From Paulownia fortunei (Eukaryota > Streptophyta > Magnoliopsida > Lamiales > Paulowniaceae), in the NCBI GenBank assembly GCA_019321725.1, contig CM033106.1:22876965-22940964 (forward strand): a stretch of DNA of 64,000 nt. Reading direction: 5' to 3'. A model generated the notes under the pieces. It was not told the DNA's origin and made no database searches. It saw only the letters and a program-made list of their open reading frames with translations. Positions 1 through 11,938 of the stretch are shown here, piece after piece. The translations under genes and the position numbers were made by a program. The first letter of the stretch is position 1, and the number at the start of each line of letters is the position of its first letter.

Positions 1-685
1 TTTTGCCATCAAACAATCCAACTACCGTCACCCTCCACGCTCTTTACACTCTCACCAGCCCACCCCTAAAGAAAGATTCCTACCTACCATTCTTCTTCCC
101 AGACTATTGATGAATATGGCATGCAAATGAACATAATAATACTCATCCACCACTATGAAACTATTTCAAAACATACCAAGTTTCATTGCATACAACATGA
201 TATATACTGAAATATCCAACCCAAATATTCATCAAGAAAACCAAACCGTAAAATGACACATGAATCAAGGGCTCTCATAATTCTATTACTCCAAAAATCT
301 CACATGGCTGAATCTCTCCACACTGTATTTCCAAACAATAATGACCTCCCCAAGTCACTCCCAGATACCAAATAAACTATGTTTTCCAAGTCAATTGATC
401 ATCTTTACAGTCAATTTTCAATTATTTTTCCCCTAGTCCGACTTTCATACCAACACTTCACTCCGAGACCCTATAATTCAGAAAGAAAATGTCCAACAAA
501 GACTCTAAACTACATATTGCCACAACAAACTACGTAATTCCAGCTAGATTAAATTACAAATCAATTATTCCCTCCCAGTAAATGCTATTAACTTCAAACA
601 AAAATTCAACAGTTGCAATGGAAAGGCAGATAAAATCGGCTAGATCTTAATTATCACCGAAAGAATTGCAAAATTCATCACTCAC
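1..685 (-). other. Intron 1 (5' part) of the RING-finger gene
   Basis: This stretch follows the GTGAG splice donor at 685-681 on the minus strand, directly after exon 1 of the RING gene. I looked for the expected next exon of this family (starting with the Cys that follows HFHLD, then the second half of the zinc site) and did not find it, so the intron probably runs past the left edge. It is AT-rich and I see no other gene in it. Confidence 0.6.
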
Positions 686-842
686 CGAGATGGAATTGAT
701 GACCGCATTGAAGCTTCGCCCAAGATCTATCCCCGTTATCCATCACCAAATCCAAGCAAATCGAGCACGACACCGCCGACGCTGACGCCTTGCCTCCGCC
801 TCCATCACCGTCGTCGAGAAGATCCGCATCGCCCAACCCCAT
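686..842 (-). CDS. RING-finger protein (E3 ubiquitin ligase-like), exon 1, partial
   Basis: On the minus strand an ATG at 842-840 opens 52 codons plus one base, up to a GT donor at 685. The protein begins MGLGDADLLDD, has a Gly-rich linker, then the first half of a RING: CSIC (C26, C29) followed by a conserved SWAKLQCGHQFHL segment (C46, H48, H51). The phase-1 splice would give Asp and then the next Cys, the order seen in a family of small plant RING/U-box proteins of the Arabidopsis At3g05545 type. RING proteins usually act as E3 ubiquitin ligases; the substrate here is unknown. The exon is much richer in GC and CpG than its surroundings, as plant first exons often are. The second zinc-site half lies outside the window. 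A free-standing pseudogene exon is the main alternative. Confidence 0.75.
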
Positions 843-1155
843 AATTCAATATACAATCTCCAATTTCCAAAAAAAATCCACCACTGTATTATGATCTAGC
901 AAATAATTGCTACACACAAAAATTGAATTAAATAGAGCTCGAGTTGAATTTATTTGAAGAATTTAGATGAAAATTAAGTGGAGTTTAGAGAGGACTTTGG
1001 GGGAACTGCTCAGAGGAAAGAGAGATGAGGAAGAACTGTGAACCACTTTTTCTTTTTCTTTTTTCCTCTCTTTCAATTTTCCTAATTTTTCTCCCCGTTG
1101 AAATTGGGAATTTCCTTTTTCGATTTTTCCCATTTATATATATATATATATCTTC
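843..1155 (-). promoter_or_regulatory. 5' UTR and core promoter of the RING gene
   Basis: Read on the minus strand, 843-1080 is pyrimidine-rich (CTTCCTCATCTCTC-type runs), typical of plant 5' UTRs. A TATA-type run, TATATATATATATAAATGG, lies at about 1132-1151, roughly 290 bases upstream of the ATG. The transcription start is inferred near 1110. Confidence 0.4.
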
Positions 1156-2972
1156 TATATAAACTATCTATAAAGGTTTTTTATTTTTTACACTCAAAGT
1201 GTGGTTTTTATACAAAATATACAAAATTTATTGCTCGACAATAGTACCCCTAAAACTAAAGCTATTGAATTTAAAAAGGCAAGGGCACAAGTGGAGTTTT
1301 ATCCCAATCCAAATTTCAATCAATTTGAATATTTTATTATAATTTTATATTATATTTTTAAATTATATAATTTTAAATATAATATATTTTTTAAATATAT
1401 ATTTAAAATTAATCATATAAACATGACATGTATGTATAATATTTAAATATATATTTAAAATTAATTATATATACATGACATATGCAAAATGCGTGCATGT
1501 ATAATATTTAATATAAATTATAATATAAAATCCAAACCCACTAAAACTCGTACTCATCCCTCTCAAAATCAACAAAATTGAATTACACTAAACCTACTTT
1601 CCATTGAAACAAAGAAAATTGTTCAATTTGCTGAATTGGTGAAGAGGAAAGGTACGGAAGCAAAGAAAATTTGTCCAAATTGACTGTATAGGTGTTGAAT
1701 AAGAAGAAAGGTGTACACTGGCAAAATTCCTCGGGTGGAATTCTGGTTACTTCTTGATGTCTCATTTTATAAAAAATAAAAATATTTGAATGATAAATAT
1801 TGATCCTATTATTTTTATAATCAAATCGATGATCCAACTAATTTTGTTGTCAATCAGTGGTTCAATTAGATGGACCGATTTAACCATCGATCCAAATTAG
1901 TCCAATAAAAATTAATTATATTTTTAGTCATATTATGTAAAATGGTAATATAATAAATAAATTATTATGTTATACATTTTTAAAAAAAATAAATAAATAA
2001 ATAACAAACTAAAAAAATCTAACAAAACTTAAAAATTCAAAAAATCACATACTTATAACAAAATACTAAATTTAAGACTTTAAATTTTTTCAAAAAAATT
2101 AAAAAAATAAAAATAAAAATAAAAATAAAAATAAAAAAATTAGTTTAACTGGTTGAACCGCAAAAAAAATTATTTAAGATTAATAAGATCAAACCAATCG
2201 TCGATTCGAGGTTGAACCGATCGATTCGACCAATTGAAAAATATTAATTGCACTCAATATATATATATACCGAATATTGTAGGATGTACAAGATCATTCT
2301 TTTTATTTGAAGTAAGTACCTTTATTGACCATTTATTCTTGCATGCCCGAACTCTCTTTGATTTCTATGCTTAGTTTTGTGAAGTCTCATATGGACTCTT
2401 TCTATATGATGCCACATTATTTTTTGTTCACTTTAAATAATTTTCTTTCTAAGATTGTTACTGCATCTAGAATTATTATTATTTGAATCTATTATTATAT
2501 AAACAAACATGTTTCACACGCTTTTTAAATTTTAATATTATCAAATTCTAAATGTTTGCAAGGGATGAAAAATCACAAGATGCTATGCCATAATGGTTCT
2601 ATTGATGCGGATTTTTTATTTCTAAAACTGCCTGTCATCACTTCAATTTGGCATGGTGATATTCATAATTTGTTCGATGGATTAAATTATAGTCATTTTT
2701 GTCAAGCAATCTTGAGACTATTGCTAAAACTTTCGTGGTTGAAATTGATGAACTTGATTGGTTGATTCTTTAGTTCGTTTAGTCAATACTACCTGCAAGC
2801 ATGGAGTGTGTGAAGGAGTATACATTATCGGGGAGGAGAATTTATTGACAAAACTGAACCAGTGTAGTTCCAATGTCATCACTATTTCTCACTTGCTGAT
2901 GTGATTTTATTTCGTCCTTAAAGTAAAATGGATAATATTATTATATATGTCATTGCCAACAATATGAGGTAA
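1156..2972. other. AT-rich intergenic DNA
   Basis: No coding region that I recognise. The open frames at 1201-1446, 1583-1837 and 2556-2765 have no recognisable domain and AT-driven composition. A short dispersed repeat at 1815-2250 is listed separately. Confidence 0.5.
1815..2250. repeat. Non-autonomous element-like repeat with GGTTGAACC ends
   Basis: The two ends carry related motifs in opposite sense. The left has ATCGATGATCCAACTA and GTGGTTCAATTAGATGGACC; the right has ACTGGTTGAACCG and GAGGTTGAACCGATCGATTC. The middle is A/T-rich with simple AAAAT runs. This layout is common in small plant DNA transposons. A similar motif (GAGCCGGTCAAACCGATC) sits alone near 4830. The ends are not sharp and I see no clear target-site duplication. 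Confidence 0.35.
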
Positions 2973-4060
2973 TGTTAGGATTATATTATAGATTTTGATG
3001 ATAATTAAGATGCATGTATAGGACTCCGAAAACTTTTGTATTTCAAAGCATGAAATCACACGAGGGAAAAACAAAAGAAAATTTGATAGAGCATAGCATA
3101 TCAATTCAAGTAGAACAACTGAGAAGATCACAACAACATATTAAGAATTGATTAGAACATAAGAGTTAAGATTGTCTCAATGACAAGTCAGTAATAGTCT
3201 AAGACCATAGTAGAAGAGTTTAGGTAGGCTAAATTTTCAGCAGAGTGTGGATATATGCGGATTGTTATGGAGCAGTACTCACAACTCTCACCTATACTGA
3301 AGAAGCCAGTAAAATATAAGAAAATGAATAAAGTTCACTAGAGGAAAGGACATTGACTATAAAAAGAACGAAAGGCTAAAACTTGTGTGCTACCAAGATG
3401 TACAGAAGGACATGTATCAGACAAGAATTTGAGGAAAGGATGCAATAGAAAGAATCCCTCAAAGGTCCATAAATAGCAGTTGGAGACGAGAGAGGATAAG
3501 AAGATATATACACAATTTTGAGCAAAAAGCTACCATATGAAGAAGAGCAAAAATTCCTTTAAGTCCAAAAACAATTTACTGCACTCAGCAACTCTGAGAT
3601 ATTGAGTGAATAGTCTAGCTTAGTGTTTTGCTTTTCAAACACTTCAAGTCAACAGAGGAGTGTTGAGCTTGTGTATGGAGGTACATGTGTGCTAACACTT
3701 ATTTAGAGTCGATTCTTGTGTAGAATTATAGCTACAATTAGGACTTTTGTGTAAAGCTTGTGGATATCAAGTGGATTTCTCTGAGAGATTAGAAAAGAGT
3801 AGGTGTCGAAGAATTACACCACTTTCGAACTACAATAAAAAATTATTGCGTTATTTATTTTTCAGCACTTTACATTTTGCCATCTTATTCAAATATTGTT
3901 GCATAATTTCATCACTCAGCTGATTTTAATAGCAAATTAGTAACTTGTTCAAACTTTATTTTTATATCGTATTTTTCTATTGTGCGACTCTATTGAAACT
4001 TAGCACATATTAGCCTCCAATAGATTGAGTGTCTAAGTCGTCTAGTGAGCACTCACTGAT
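2973..4060 (+). repeat. Possible solo LTR of a Copia-like element
   Basis: The block begins TGTTAGGATTATATTATAG followed by a GATGATAATTAAG segment, resembling the start of some plant Copia LTRs. It ends in a region (3720-3850) with leader-like sequence. No pol domain follows and the right edge is not fixed. I base this only on the look of the 5' end and rate it low. Confidence 0.25.
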
Positions 4061-4114
4061 CTAGTAGATGTTACACCATGTGGTGTACACTGAATGTGCA
4101 TCTTACTATACATT

Positions 4115-4139
4115 CACACACAAACACACACACACACAC
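4115..4139. repeat. (CA)n microsatellite
   Basis: An interrupted CA run of about 12 units. Confidence 0.8.
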
Positions 4140-5570
4140 CTATGTGTTTGCCTTTTTAAATAGAACACTCAATTATATTTTGAAAGCAAAATTTGTGCAA
4201 GTTTCCTAAGCAAAATTGTGAATATATTCCCTCATTCTAGACTCTTTCTAACCACTTGGGATCAATATGTTGTTTTCCACAATTCTATAAAATTTGCACT
4301 AAATAAACATAAAAATTTTAAGTTTTCCAACCATTTTAAGTTTCACATAATTAATTACATATTATTTTCATTATAAAATTATTTAGTTTTTCTTTTGATG
4401 ACAATTATAACGTTCCCATGCGATAAGTCTTTTTGTTCTTCAGATAGAATCATGTTTCCAATATACCTTTTTATATGTTCATCCATTTTTCATGTAGGCC
4501 ATGTTTGGGAATTTGGATTGAGTTGGAAAAATTATATAATCATGTGGGGTCAAATATTTAGGATTTTTTATTTGGACCCATGATAGATTTTCGGTCCGGA
4601 AAACAATCCTTCAGTTGCTAGACTAACTATCCTGGACCAACCCTTATTATTATATAATTTTAATTTTGGCTAGGATCCAACAAAAAAGTATCTTTCATCT
4701 GCGCCCTTGATATGCAATGAAAAATGACCAATTTTACCCTTTTTGCATCTCCAATCAATGTTTTAAAAATTGGATCACAAACTGGTAGTCGGTCAGGTTC
4801 ATTTGGATACAAAATATTGGAACTAGTTGAGCCGGTCAAACCGATCAACAACTCATTTTTTGTTTTTTGTTTTTTTTTAAGAAGTTTAAACTTGGTATTT
4901 GGTTATATATGTGATTATTTGGATTTTGGACTTTGTTAAATGTATTTTTTAGTTGATTGTTATATTTTTTACCTTGATCATAATAATTAGCCTCTTACAT
5001 TGCCATTTTGTATAACATATTAAAAATATATAGTTAATTTTCATTAGAATAATTTTTGGTTATAAAACATTACCTCTAATAACATGATTGCATCCGTATT
5101 TAAACTCCAAAACACATCTTACATGCTAAATTATCTCACCAAAATCCTACCTGACTGTAACTACTATTCTTAGCTCCACTTCTGCAATTCTTAGCATTGA
5201 GTCGTTTAAATGTTGTCGAAAAATTATAATGTTTGTTTTTTTCTTGATTTTTTTGTTTACTTGGCAGAAAATTGAACCTGTTATGTTGGAATTTAATATT
5301 TATGTAAAGAAGTGTTTGTTGATTTTTTTGGGTCCACATGCTTGTGTTTTTGTGATTTTGATTCACCTGATTTAGAATTTATTTTTTGAGAGATTTGTAT
5401 CTGCATGATAATTTTAGAAATTTCCTAAAATACTTGGGCATGCTTGTGTTCTTGAGAAAAATAGGTAGCCATATGCCTATTTATTTTGGACACTCCTATA
5501 TAATTCAATCAAGTTAATAACAAGATTTGTATTCGGACATTTGTGTGAAGGCAATGCCAATTTAGGCTTT
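4140..5570. other. Intergenic, no gene seen
   Basis: AT-rich sequence with short open frames on both strands that show no known domain. A GAGCCGGTCAAACCGATC motif near 4830 recalls the repeat at 1815-2250. Confidence 0.5.
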
Positions 5571-5574
5571 ATTT

Positions 5575-5905
5575 ATATAGCCATTAGGCTTCATTTTGGT
5601 AGGTTGTAGGCTATATGAATTTCGGTAGGCATAATTAAATTATCATTTTAGGAAATAACTTTGCCAAGGCTTCATTTTAGCATCAATACTCAGTGAATGT
5701 TATAAAATAAATTGTTTGAATTTGTGAGGCTGGAGTTTTAATAGGCTCTATGCTTCATTTTAGGAAATGTATAGTGAAATATTTATTTGGTGAAATGCAG
5801 GCTTCATGCTTTATTTTAGCATAAAAAATCAATCAACTGAATATTTATGAATGTTTGAATTTGTGAGCTTCATTTTAGGTGGTTGTCGGCTTCATTTAGA
5901 ACTTG
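5575..5905 (+). repeat. Dispersed GGCTTCATTTTAG motif cluster
   Basis: The motif GGCTTCATTTTAG or close variants (GGCTTCATTTTGG, TGCTTCATTTTAG, GGCTTCATGCTTTATTTTAG) recurs at least six times with uneven spacing, mixed with TTTGAATTTGTGAG segments that also repeat. It looks like a degenerate satellite-like array. No coding capacity is seen. Confidence 0.5.
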
Positions 5906-6263
5906 CATAATGAAATATTCATTTAGGATAAAATGCCTTAAATACACTGCACTCATTCCCTAATATGTGTTACACATAAATGCTACATATGAAATCATTT
6001 CCAAAGTTTTTTGTACAGGCATGTTGTAGAGTGATGGTTGTAACTGCTCAATCAAACATTGTTAGATGAACTTGATTATTTATATTGGTGGTAATTCGAC
6101 CATAAAAGACATCTTGACGAAGAATAATTGAATTGCATTCTTGTGCCCACTTTTGTCATAACATGCAGTCTGAATTTTTGAATTAGATTGAATTTGTTTA
6201 CAATATCGTTATTTTAAAACTATGGCTACTCACTTATCATTCGTAATGATTATATTTTGATAG

Positions 6264-7445
6264 ATGGATCAGGATACAAAACATCAACATGCATTTATAG
6301 CGGTAGAGGAGATTGTGATATTGATTATTTTTTTTTCTTGGCATTCATTCGTGCATATCAAGCACGTGTGAAGTCACATAGCCGTCATCGCTTAGGATTT
6401 GATAGGCAAATAATGTATAGATTAACTGATCAAGTACCAAAACATAGAATACTTGCGTGATCTTATAAACATTAGTGATTAGACATGTATTGACAATCTA
6501 CAAATGGATAGAAATGCCTTTACTTGCTTGTGATTCTTTCTTGAGAACGTAGGTAGACTTGTTCGTACAAGACATGTCCAACTTAGTGAACAAGTGATAA
6601 TTTCTTGACTATTTTAGCTCATCATAAAAAGAACTGAGTTGTTAAGTTTAATTTTAAGTGATTTGGGTACACAATTAGCAAACATTTCATTGTTGTGCTT
6701 ACAACATTAAGTAGGCTACTTAGCACTCTTTGTTAACCCAGAGCTAGCCAAGGATAGATGCATAAATGAAAGGTAGAAATGGTTTAAGATAACTTTAGAA
6801 TGTTACTACTACATTTACGTATTGTGTAAATCTTTCCATTTCTATGTTAGTAATACATAAAGTACTAGAGTTTACATTTTATAATGTATAAAGTTGTCTA
6901 ATTGCATTATATGACACTTACCTTAAAGTGAGAGTGCCTCAAATTAACAAGGCCCGATATAGGAACAAAAAAGGGAAATTTGTGGTTAATGTCCTTGATA
7001 TATATGATCATAACATGATTTTTTTGTACATATTAAGTGGCTGAGAGGATTCTGCTATTGATAGCAGGGTTTCATGAGATGCCATTAGTAGACTAAATGG
7101 TTTGAGAGTTCCAAGTGGTATGAAATATGTATCTGAATTCAACTTTTAATAGATACATGTAAATGTTCCATTTACCTTATATTTTAGGAGCAACATTAAA
7201 CATAATTATTTTTACACTCAATGTTACAAGAAATTATTACGTATATGATTGTGGGTACACAAACGCGTTGGTTTTCTAGCACAAATAAATAAATGGAATG
7301 ATGGGACCTTTAGATGTTGACTTTCAAAAATATATGCATGACTGGTACAATGAAGAAGAAAATACTTTTGTTGAACAAGTTGAGTCATCTCAATTATGGA
7401 CTACTTGGAGGGATAATCTTGTAATGGCTATGTACACTAAATAGA
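6264..7445 (+). pseudogene. PIF/Harbinger transposase pseudogene
   Basis: Following the plus strand across frames gives segments in the order of a Harbinger transposase: an N-terminal CIDNLQMDRNAF (about 6490), VGRLVRTRHVQLSEQVI (6550), LAHHKKN (6617), a FKFKRSGYTISKHFH-like segment, VRVPQINKARYRNKKG (6930), DHNMIFLYILSG then ED-SAIDSRVS (7010-7075), ISRLNGLRVPSG, a DCGYTN box (7248) and a C-terminal FVEQVESSQLWTTWRDN (7370). The first catalytic motif, normally DGT, reads YDT, while the Asp of the DCGYTN box remains. In-frame stops (for example TGG to TGA in the LSGW motif) and frameshifts show that it is dead. Confidence 0.8.
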
Positions 7446-7866
7446 GAGGGGGGCAATAGTATAGGAATAACAATATATACCATTTAATGTCCTCACTTAT
7501 TTGCAAGAATTAGACATATTTTCCATTTCTTGAATACATGTTGGGATATTTATTGTTCATTAGATTTGTAATTACTATGATGTATGGAATGCAACATTTA
7601 GTATTGTTTGGAATTTACTCAGTGAACATTTTATGCTCATGCTAAGAGACCTTCCAACACATTATTCTATCCTTGTTTGATAACTTTTAATGGAGAATCC
7701 ATATTTGTGAGTAATATGCTTGCTCTTAATATCTGTATACAGCTGAACTTCTCAAATTGCTTGTGATAAATCTAAAAGCTGAAAAATCTATTAATAACTT
7801 GACTCATAATTTTTAATAGATTTATTATCTAAAACTTATGATACAAGTTTTATGTTATTAGAAAAT

Positions 7867-8945
7867 ATGGAGTCATCCTCTAGTATTGACAGGAATGACC
7901 TGCGTAAAATATAAATAATATTAGAAGGTGTTGCACAGTCAGAGAAGAGCAAGTATTGGTTTCTGCATTGAAAGACCTTGTGGTTAGAGGTTGGAAATGT
8001 GATAATGGATTTAAGGCGAAATATCTTAGGGTTTTGGAACAAGCTATGCTCTAAGTATTATCAGGAACAGACTTAAAGGCTGATCCCCGCATTAATTTCA
8101 AAATCCATGTCTGGAAGAAAAACTATGGCTCTTCAAGTACAATGCTATCAAGATTAGGCTTTAGGTGGAATGATGTCGCTCATAACCTGAATGTACAATT
8201 CGATGAAGTGTAGGATAATTATTTTCAAAGTAATTTTTTTACCTTGCCAAACATCCTGTCCTACTTACATAAAACTAAGAATTGCCTATTGTGACCATGT
8301 AGCTAGGTTGTTGTGTATACAAGATTGTGAATGGTTGTATAATAATTTTTATTCATTCACCATCACAAACTGACAACAATACGTGTACCATGCAGTATAA
8401 GGCATGACCATATTACAAGGACTGGTGTAACATATTCGGTAAAGACAAAGCAATGGGTGAAAATGTAGAAGCGTTGACCGATGTAATTCAGAACTTGTTC
8501 ATTGGTTCAAAGAGAAAACAACCTCGTAAAGGGGAGGAACATGTACCTATTTTTTATGGTTTAGGCAAAGAACCTAATTACAACTCCATATGCCATGAGA
8601 GAACAGTTCTAGTGAAAAGAGTAAATCTTTAAAAAAAAAAAAAAGAGCCTGATGAGATCGATAATCGTTTCTTAGATTTGATGACGTCATTTTATGATAA
8701 ACTGAAGCATGATTAGGAAATCTTACCAAGAGAATTGGGTTTGAGCATGATGCATCTGTCTCTAGAAAGGCTACTTTCGATGTTCTTAGCCACATGAATT
8801 TTATGGGCATGAAAGATAAAATTATATGGCCAAATAGCTATGCAACAACCCCAAAGATCTTGACTTTTTCTTTAGCTTGCCGAATGAAATGAAGGATGTG
8901 ATGGTCAAGATGATGCTCGATGGACAAATTTGTATACGTGCATAG
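7867..8945 (+). pseudogene. Myb/SANT-like partner gene of PIF/Harbinger, pseudogene
   Basis: An ATG at 7867 opens MESSSSIDRNDL, then the frame shifts. From 7947 the reading EQVLVSALKDLVVRGWKCDN continues through SGTDLKADPRINFKIHVWKKN to LSRLGFRWND, the pattern of the Myb/SANT-like DNA-binding domain (PF12776) in Harbinger ORF1 and L10-interacting Myb proteins. A probable intron lies at about 8210-8392 (acceptor CATGCAG). It is followed by YYKDWCNIFGKDKAMGENVE and a C-terminal FSLPNEMKDVMVKMMLDG that ends at a TAG at 8943. Stops after QAML and after FDEV, and an A-run frameshift near 8632, mark it as broken. Confidence 0.75.
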
Positions 8946-9539
8946 AATGCTATAGTTTTCCACTATTTTCACTAGCACTAATAGGTTCGTTTTATGTGTT
9001 GTTGTATATTCTCTAAACAAAGACTGCATTTCTATGAAATATGTAAACTTTTGACATTTTTTCATTATTTGGTGTAATTTAGGATTATAGGTAGATTGGA
9101 ACGGTGTTTTCTACTAATTGTATGGTATGATGGATGAGCCAAGTAGTAATATTTGCTAGTAGAATGCAACATTTTGCCATGTGTATGGTATGATGGATGG
9201 TTAATGGTTGGGTAATTACACTTTTTTTTTTATTATTAGCTTGCATTTTCAATAACATCTGTGATGATGTGTCATTCAAGTATCATGAAGTCTTTTTTAT
9301 AAAGATTGGTGGATCATTTTTCACTTATTATTTGTATTATACTATTTGTTACACCAGTAAATGCCAAACGAGTTTGGAAATGTTAACTGTTATCCTTACA
9401 TGCCTTTTCAAGTATAAACTGGCTGGTAGATTTTCACTTAAATTAATGGCCTATCTGTCATTATGTGTTGGAATTGATTATCTTTTACTACTTTCAAGGG
9501 ATAGCAATGTTAAATCCAATCCCGTAACATAAACTCTCC

Positions 9540-10229
9540 CCATTCGGGGCAGGTTCAAACCCGACCAAATGGGTTTGAGATAGGTAATGGATTTTAATTT
9601 TTTAGACCTGCCTTGAACCCACCCTATATTTTATTTAATGTGTCTTATTAGGGTTTTTAATCACAAGCGCATCCTCTCTTTCCTTCTCTTTGATTTTTCC
9701 ACTTTAGTGTATGCATCCCAAATATTTCCTAAATGCATCATGTATGAGGAAATGATGTTTCTGCCCCCATAATCTAACCATTGCTCCTAAGGTTTTGTAC
9801 TATAACTGGACCTACAAGCCACTGATTTAAGTAGCATGTGTTTGCTAGCTTATACCTCCGATCACCAACATGCTGCAATTTGGTGGAAAATCTTTGGCCA
9901 TCAAAATTTCAAGGTAGTACACCATATTTTTTGTTTGATTTAGAGATTGTAAATAGATGTTGGTGACTCATATTTGCCTTCTCCTATTTGTTATATTATC
10001 TATTTTTTCAAAATATATTGTAAGCTGAATTTCAAGAGTGAAGTAATTGGAATTAAAAAATAATCTAAAAATTTTGAAAATAGGTTGGACTCAACGAGTT
10101 TTATATCTGGGGTGGGGCGGGTCTACAATCTAGATGGGGCAGGATGATTCTCGAGTCTAATTTTCTCTTGGAGGGGCGGGTCTTGAGTTTGGCGAAATCC
10201 ATCCCAGATCCGCCTCGTTGCCATCTCTA
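9540..10229. repeat. hAT-type non-autonomous element with GGGGCGGGT motifs
   Basis: The right end reads CCGCCTCGTTGCCATCTCTA, the inverse of the TAGRGATGGCAACGRGRCGG end seen in related copies (see 11939-12284). Internal GGGGCGGGTCT and AACCCGACC motifs match the same family. The left boundary is uncertain, and the 9620-10080 interior may be unrelated sequence. Confidence 0.4.
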
Positions 10230-10759
10230 TTCCAACCTTCAATAAATTAGCATGCATGTGGTTGGTTCATGCCATTAACATTTCTTATTCAAAGGCAACA
10301 CTACAGATTTGTGGGGTCAACACATTTATTAGAAAAAAAAGCTGCAGCCTATCTGATTAATATGCATTGAAACTTGAATATTGATTATTTAATTTAATCA
10401 GTAAAACTATAAAGTTTGTCTGTCTTTTGTTTTGGAATTGTAAACCATCTTTGAGATACCTATATATTATATTTATATGTCTATTTTATTCAAAAAACTA
10501 AGTACTACCTCATGCTATTTAAGGGACTAACTCTATTCTTTTTTTTAACTAAAACCACTTTTCATTCCCAGGTAGCTATTCTCCCAGCATTCATATTCAA
10601 ACATTGATTTCTCAAAAAATTATTGTAAGGTGAATTTATGAAGCACACAATTTTGTTATGATACTATTTATTTCATTTGGTAGTAATATTTACTAAGTAA
10701 GACATGTGTGTATTTCCATTATTTGTCTTAAACCATTATCACTTGCTTTTTTACCTCTT

Positions 10760-11502
10760 ATGGCAGCACCACACAAGTCTGACAAAATACCACAAATAAG
10801 AAATTAGATAATTCAAAATATGTTTTAATCCAGTGAATGGACAATTGTGGAAGATGATTTTCTATATGATATGTTACGGAAATTATGCCATTTCCAAAAT
10901 GATTTGCATGACCCAACTATTTTCAACAATATATTAACTGACGTATTGCAGATAACATCTTTATTTCGAAAATAGTGTTGAGAAGATCAAGACAAAAGTT
11001 CAACTGATTCGAACTTAATACCATGACTTCGTTGAGTTCATTCATACACCAAGTGTTAAGTATGACAAAGAGCATAATATTATGACAGTGGATGACAACT
11101 ATTGGAGCCATTTGGGAAGGTAAGAATTGTTGAATTGGTGTTTAAACATTATTCATATTGAAATCATATTTTGAAATATATTTGATAAGTGGCATTCTAT
11201 ATTGATAGGATACTACTACACATAGGTACTTTAGAGCGAAGGAGTTCCCACAATATGAAACATTTCTCCCTATATTTCATTATAAAGAGACAACTGATAT
11301 TGATTTTGGAGACATGTGTGGCTCCAATACTAAGGCTCATTTGGAAATTTCAAATGGGTCAGATGATGAGGGCAGTGGGTCAAATGCTGAAATACAATAC
11401 ATTTATCAAGTTATGCCACATCGGAATGTGCCAAATCCGTCGATTGGGCTTGATGAAAAAGATGGGCCTAATGATGGTGGTAGAAGAGAAATCAAGATCT
11501 AG
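10760..11502 (+). pseudogene. Second Myb/SANT-like gene relic with a retained intron
   Basis: An ATG at 10760 begins MAAPHKSDKIPQ. After two stops the reading SEWTIVEDDFLYDML has the shape of a Myb/SANT-like domain start (Trp, acidic turn, Leu-rich helix). Further on, DNYWSHLGK ends at a GTAAG donor (11120). An intron of about 88 bases ends at ATAG (11207), and YFRAKEFPQYETFLPIF follows, matching the conserved end of these domains in which a Trp-containing helix leads to a (Y/F)P-Y segment. The tail to 11502 is rich in Asp, Gly and Asn. It is unlike the relic at 7867-8945 in detail, so it is a separate gene, perhaps a partner gene of another Harbinger element or a retired host gene. Confidence 0.5.
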
Positions 11503-11938
11503 TGTGGAAGATGGGTGATGTGTTGATGCAGTAGCAAGTGCTTGTGATAATTCTTAGCAATGCATTCATTGCCACTTGTGATGTGTTTATGGTACTTGTT
11601 TATGCGTGTGATAACATTGCAATAACAAAAAAGTTTAGTTTGTCAGTTGTTTTTTATGCTTGGTTATTTGGACAAAAAAAGACATGTTGTATTTTTTTAG
11701 TAAAGAAAAAGTCTTTGCTATTTCTATGATCTTGACAAACTTATGAAAGTCCTGCAATATAATTAAATATGAGATATTTTAAAAGTTGACACATCATAAT
11801 ATTTATTGTTACCACACCCAACTTGATATGAAGTGGATTTTATGTCACCCACATCAGAGGAAATCAACCACAATAATTTGGTCTTCCCAAAATAGATTTG
11901 CGTGGTTTTTGCTTTAATACAAATTTAGCATTTGTTGT

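Larger units (their letters stand above)
6264..8945 (+). mobile_element. Decayed PIF/Harbinger transposon with both genes
   Basis: PIF/Harbinger elements carry two genes: a DDE transposase and a Myb/SANT-like partner protein. Relics of both lie here in the same orientation, transposase first (6264-7445) and Myb/SANT second (7867-8945). Both have several stops and frameshifts, so the element cannot move on its own. I could not find convincing terminal inverted repeats or the usual 3-bp target duplication, so the true limits are wider than given. Confidence 0.75.

Noticed and set aside
4115..5905. Search for a CRISPR-like array in the repeated region
   Set aside because: Repeat units are uneven, diverged and lack regular spacers, and the host is a plant.
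9197..9532. 111-codon plus-strand open frame with hydrophobic stretches
   Set aside because: AT-driven composition, no domain, no promoter or splice context, and it ends inside a repeat boundary. It lies just after the Harbinger relic and is probably element DNA.
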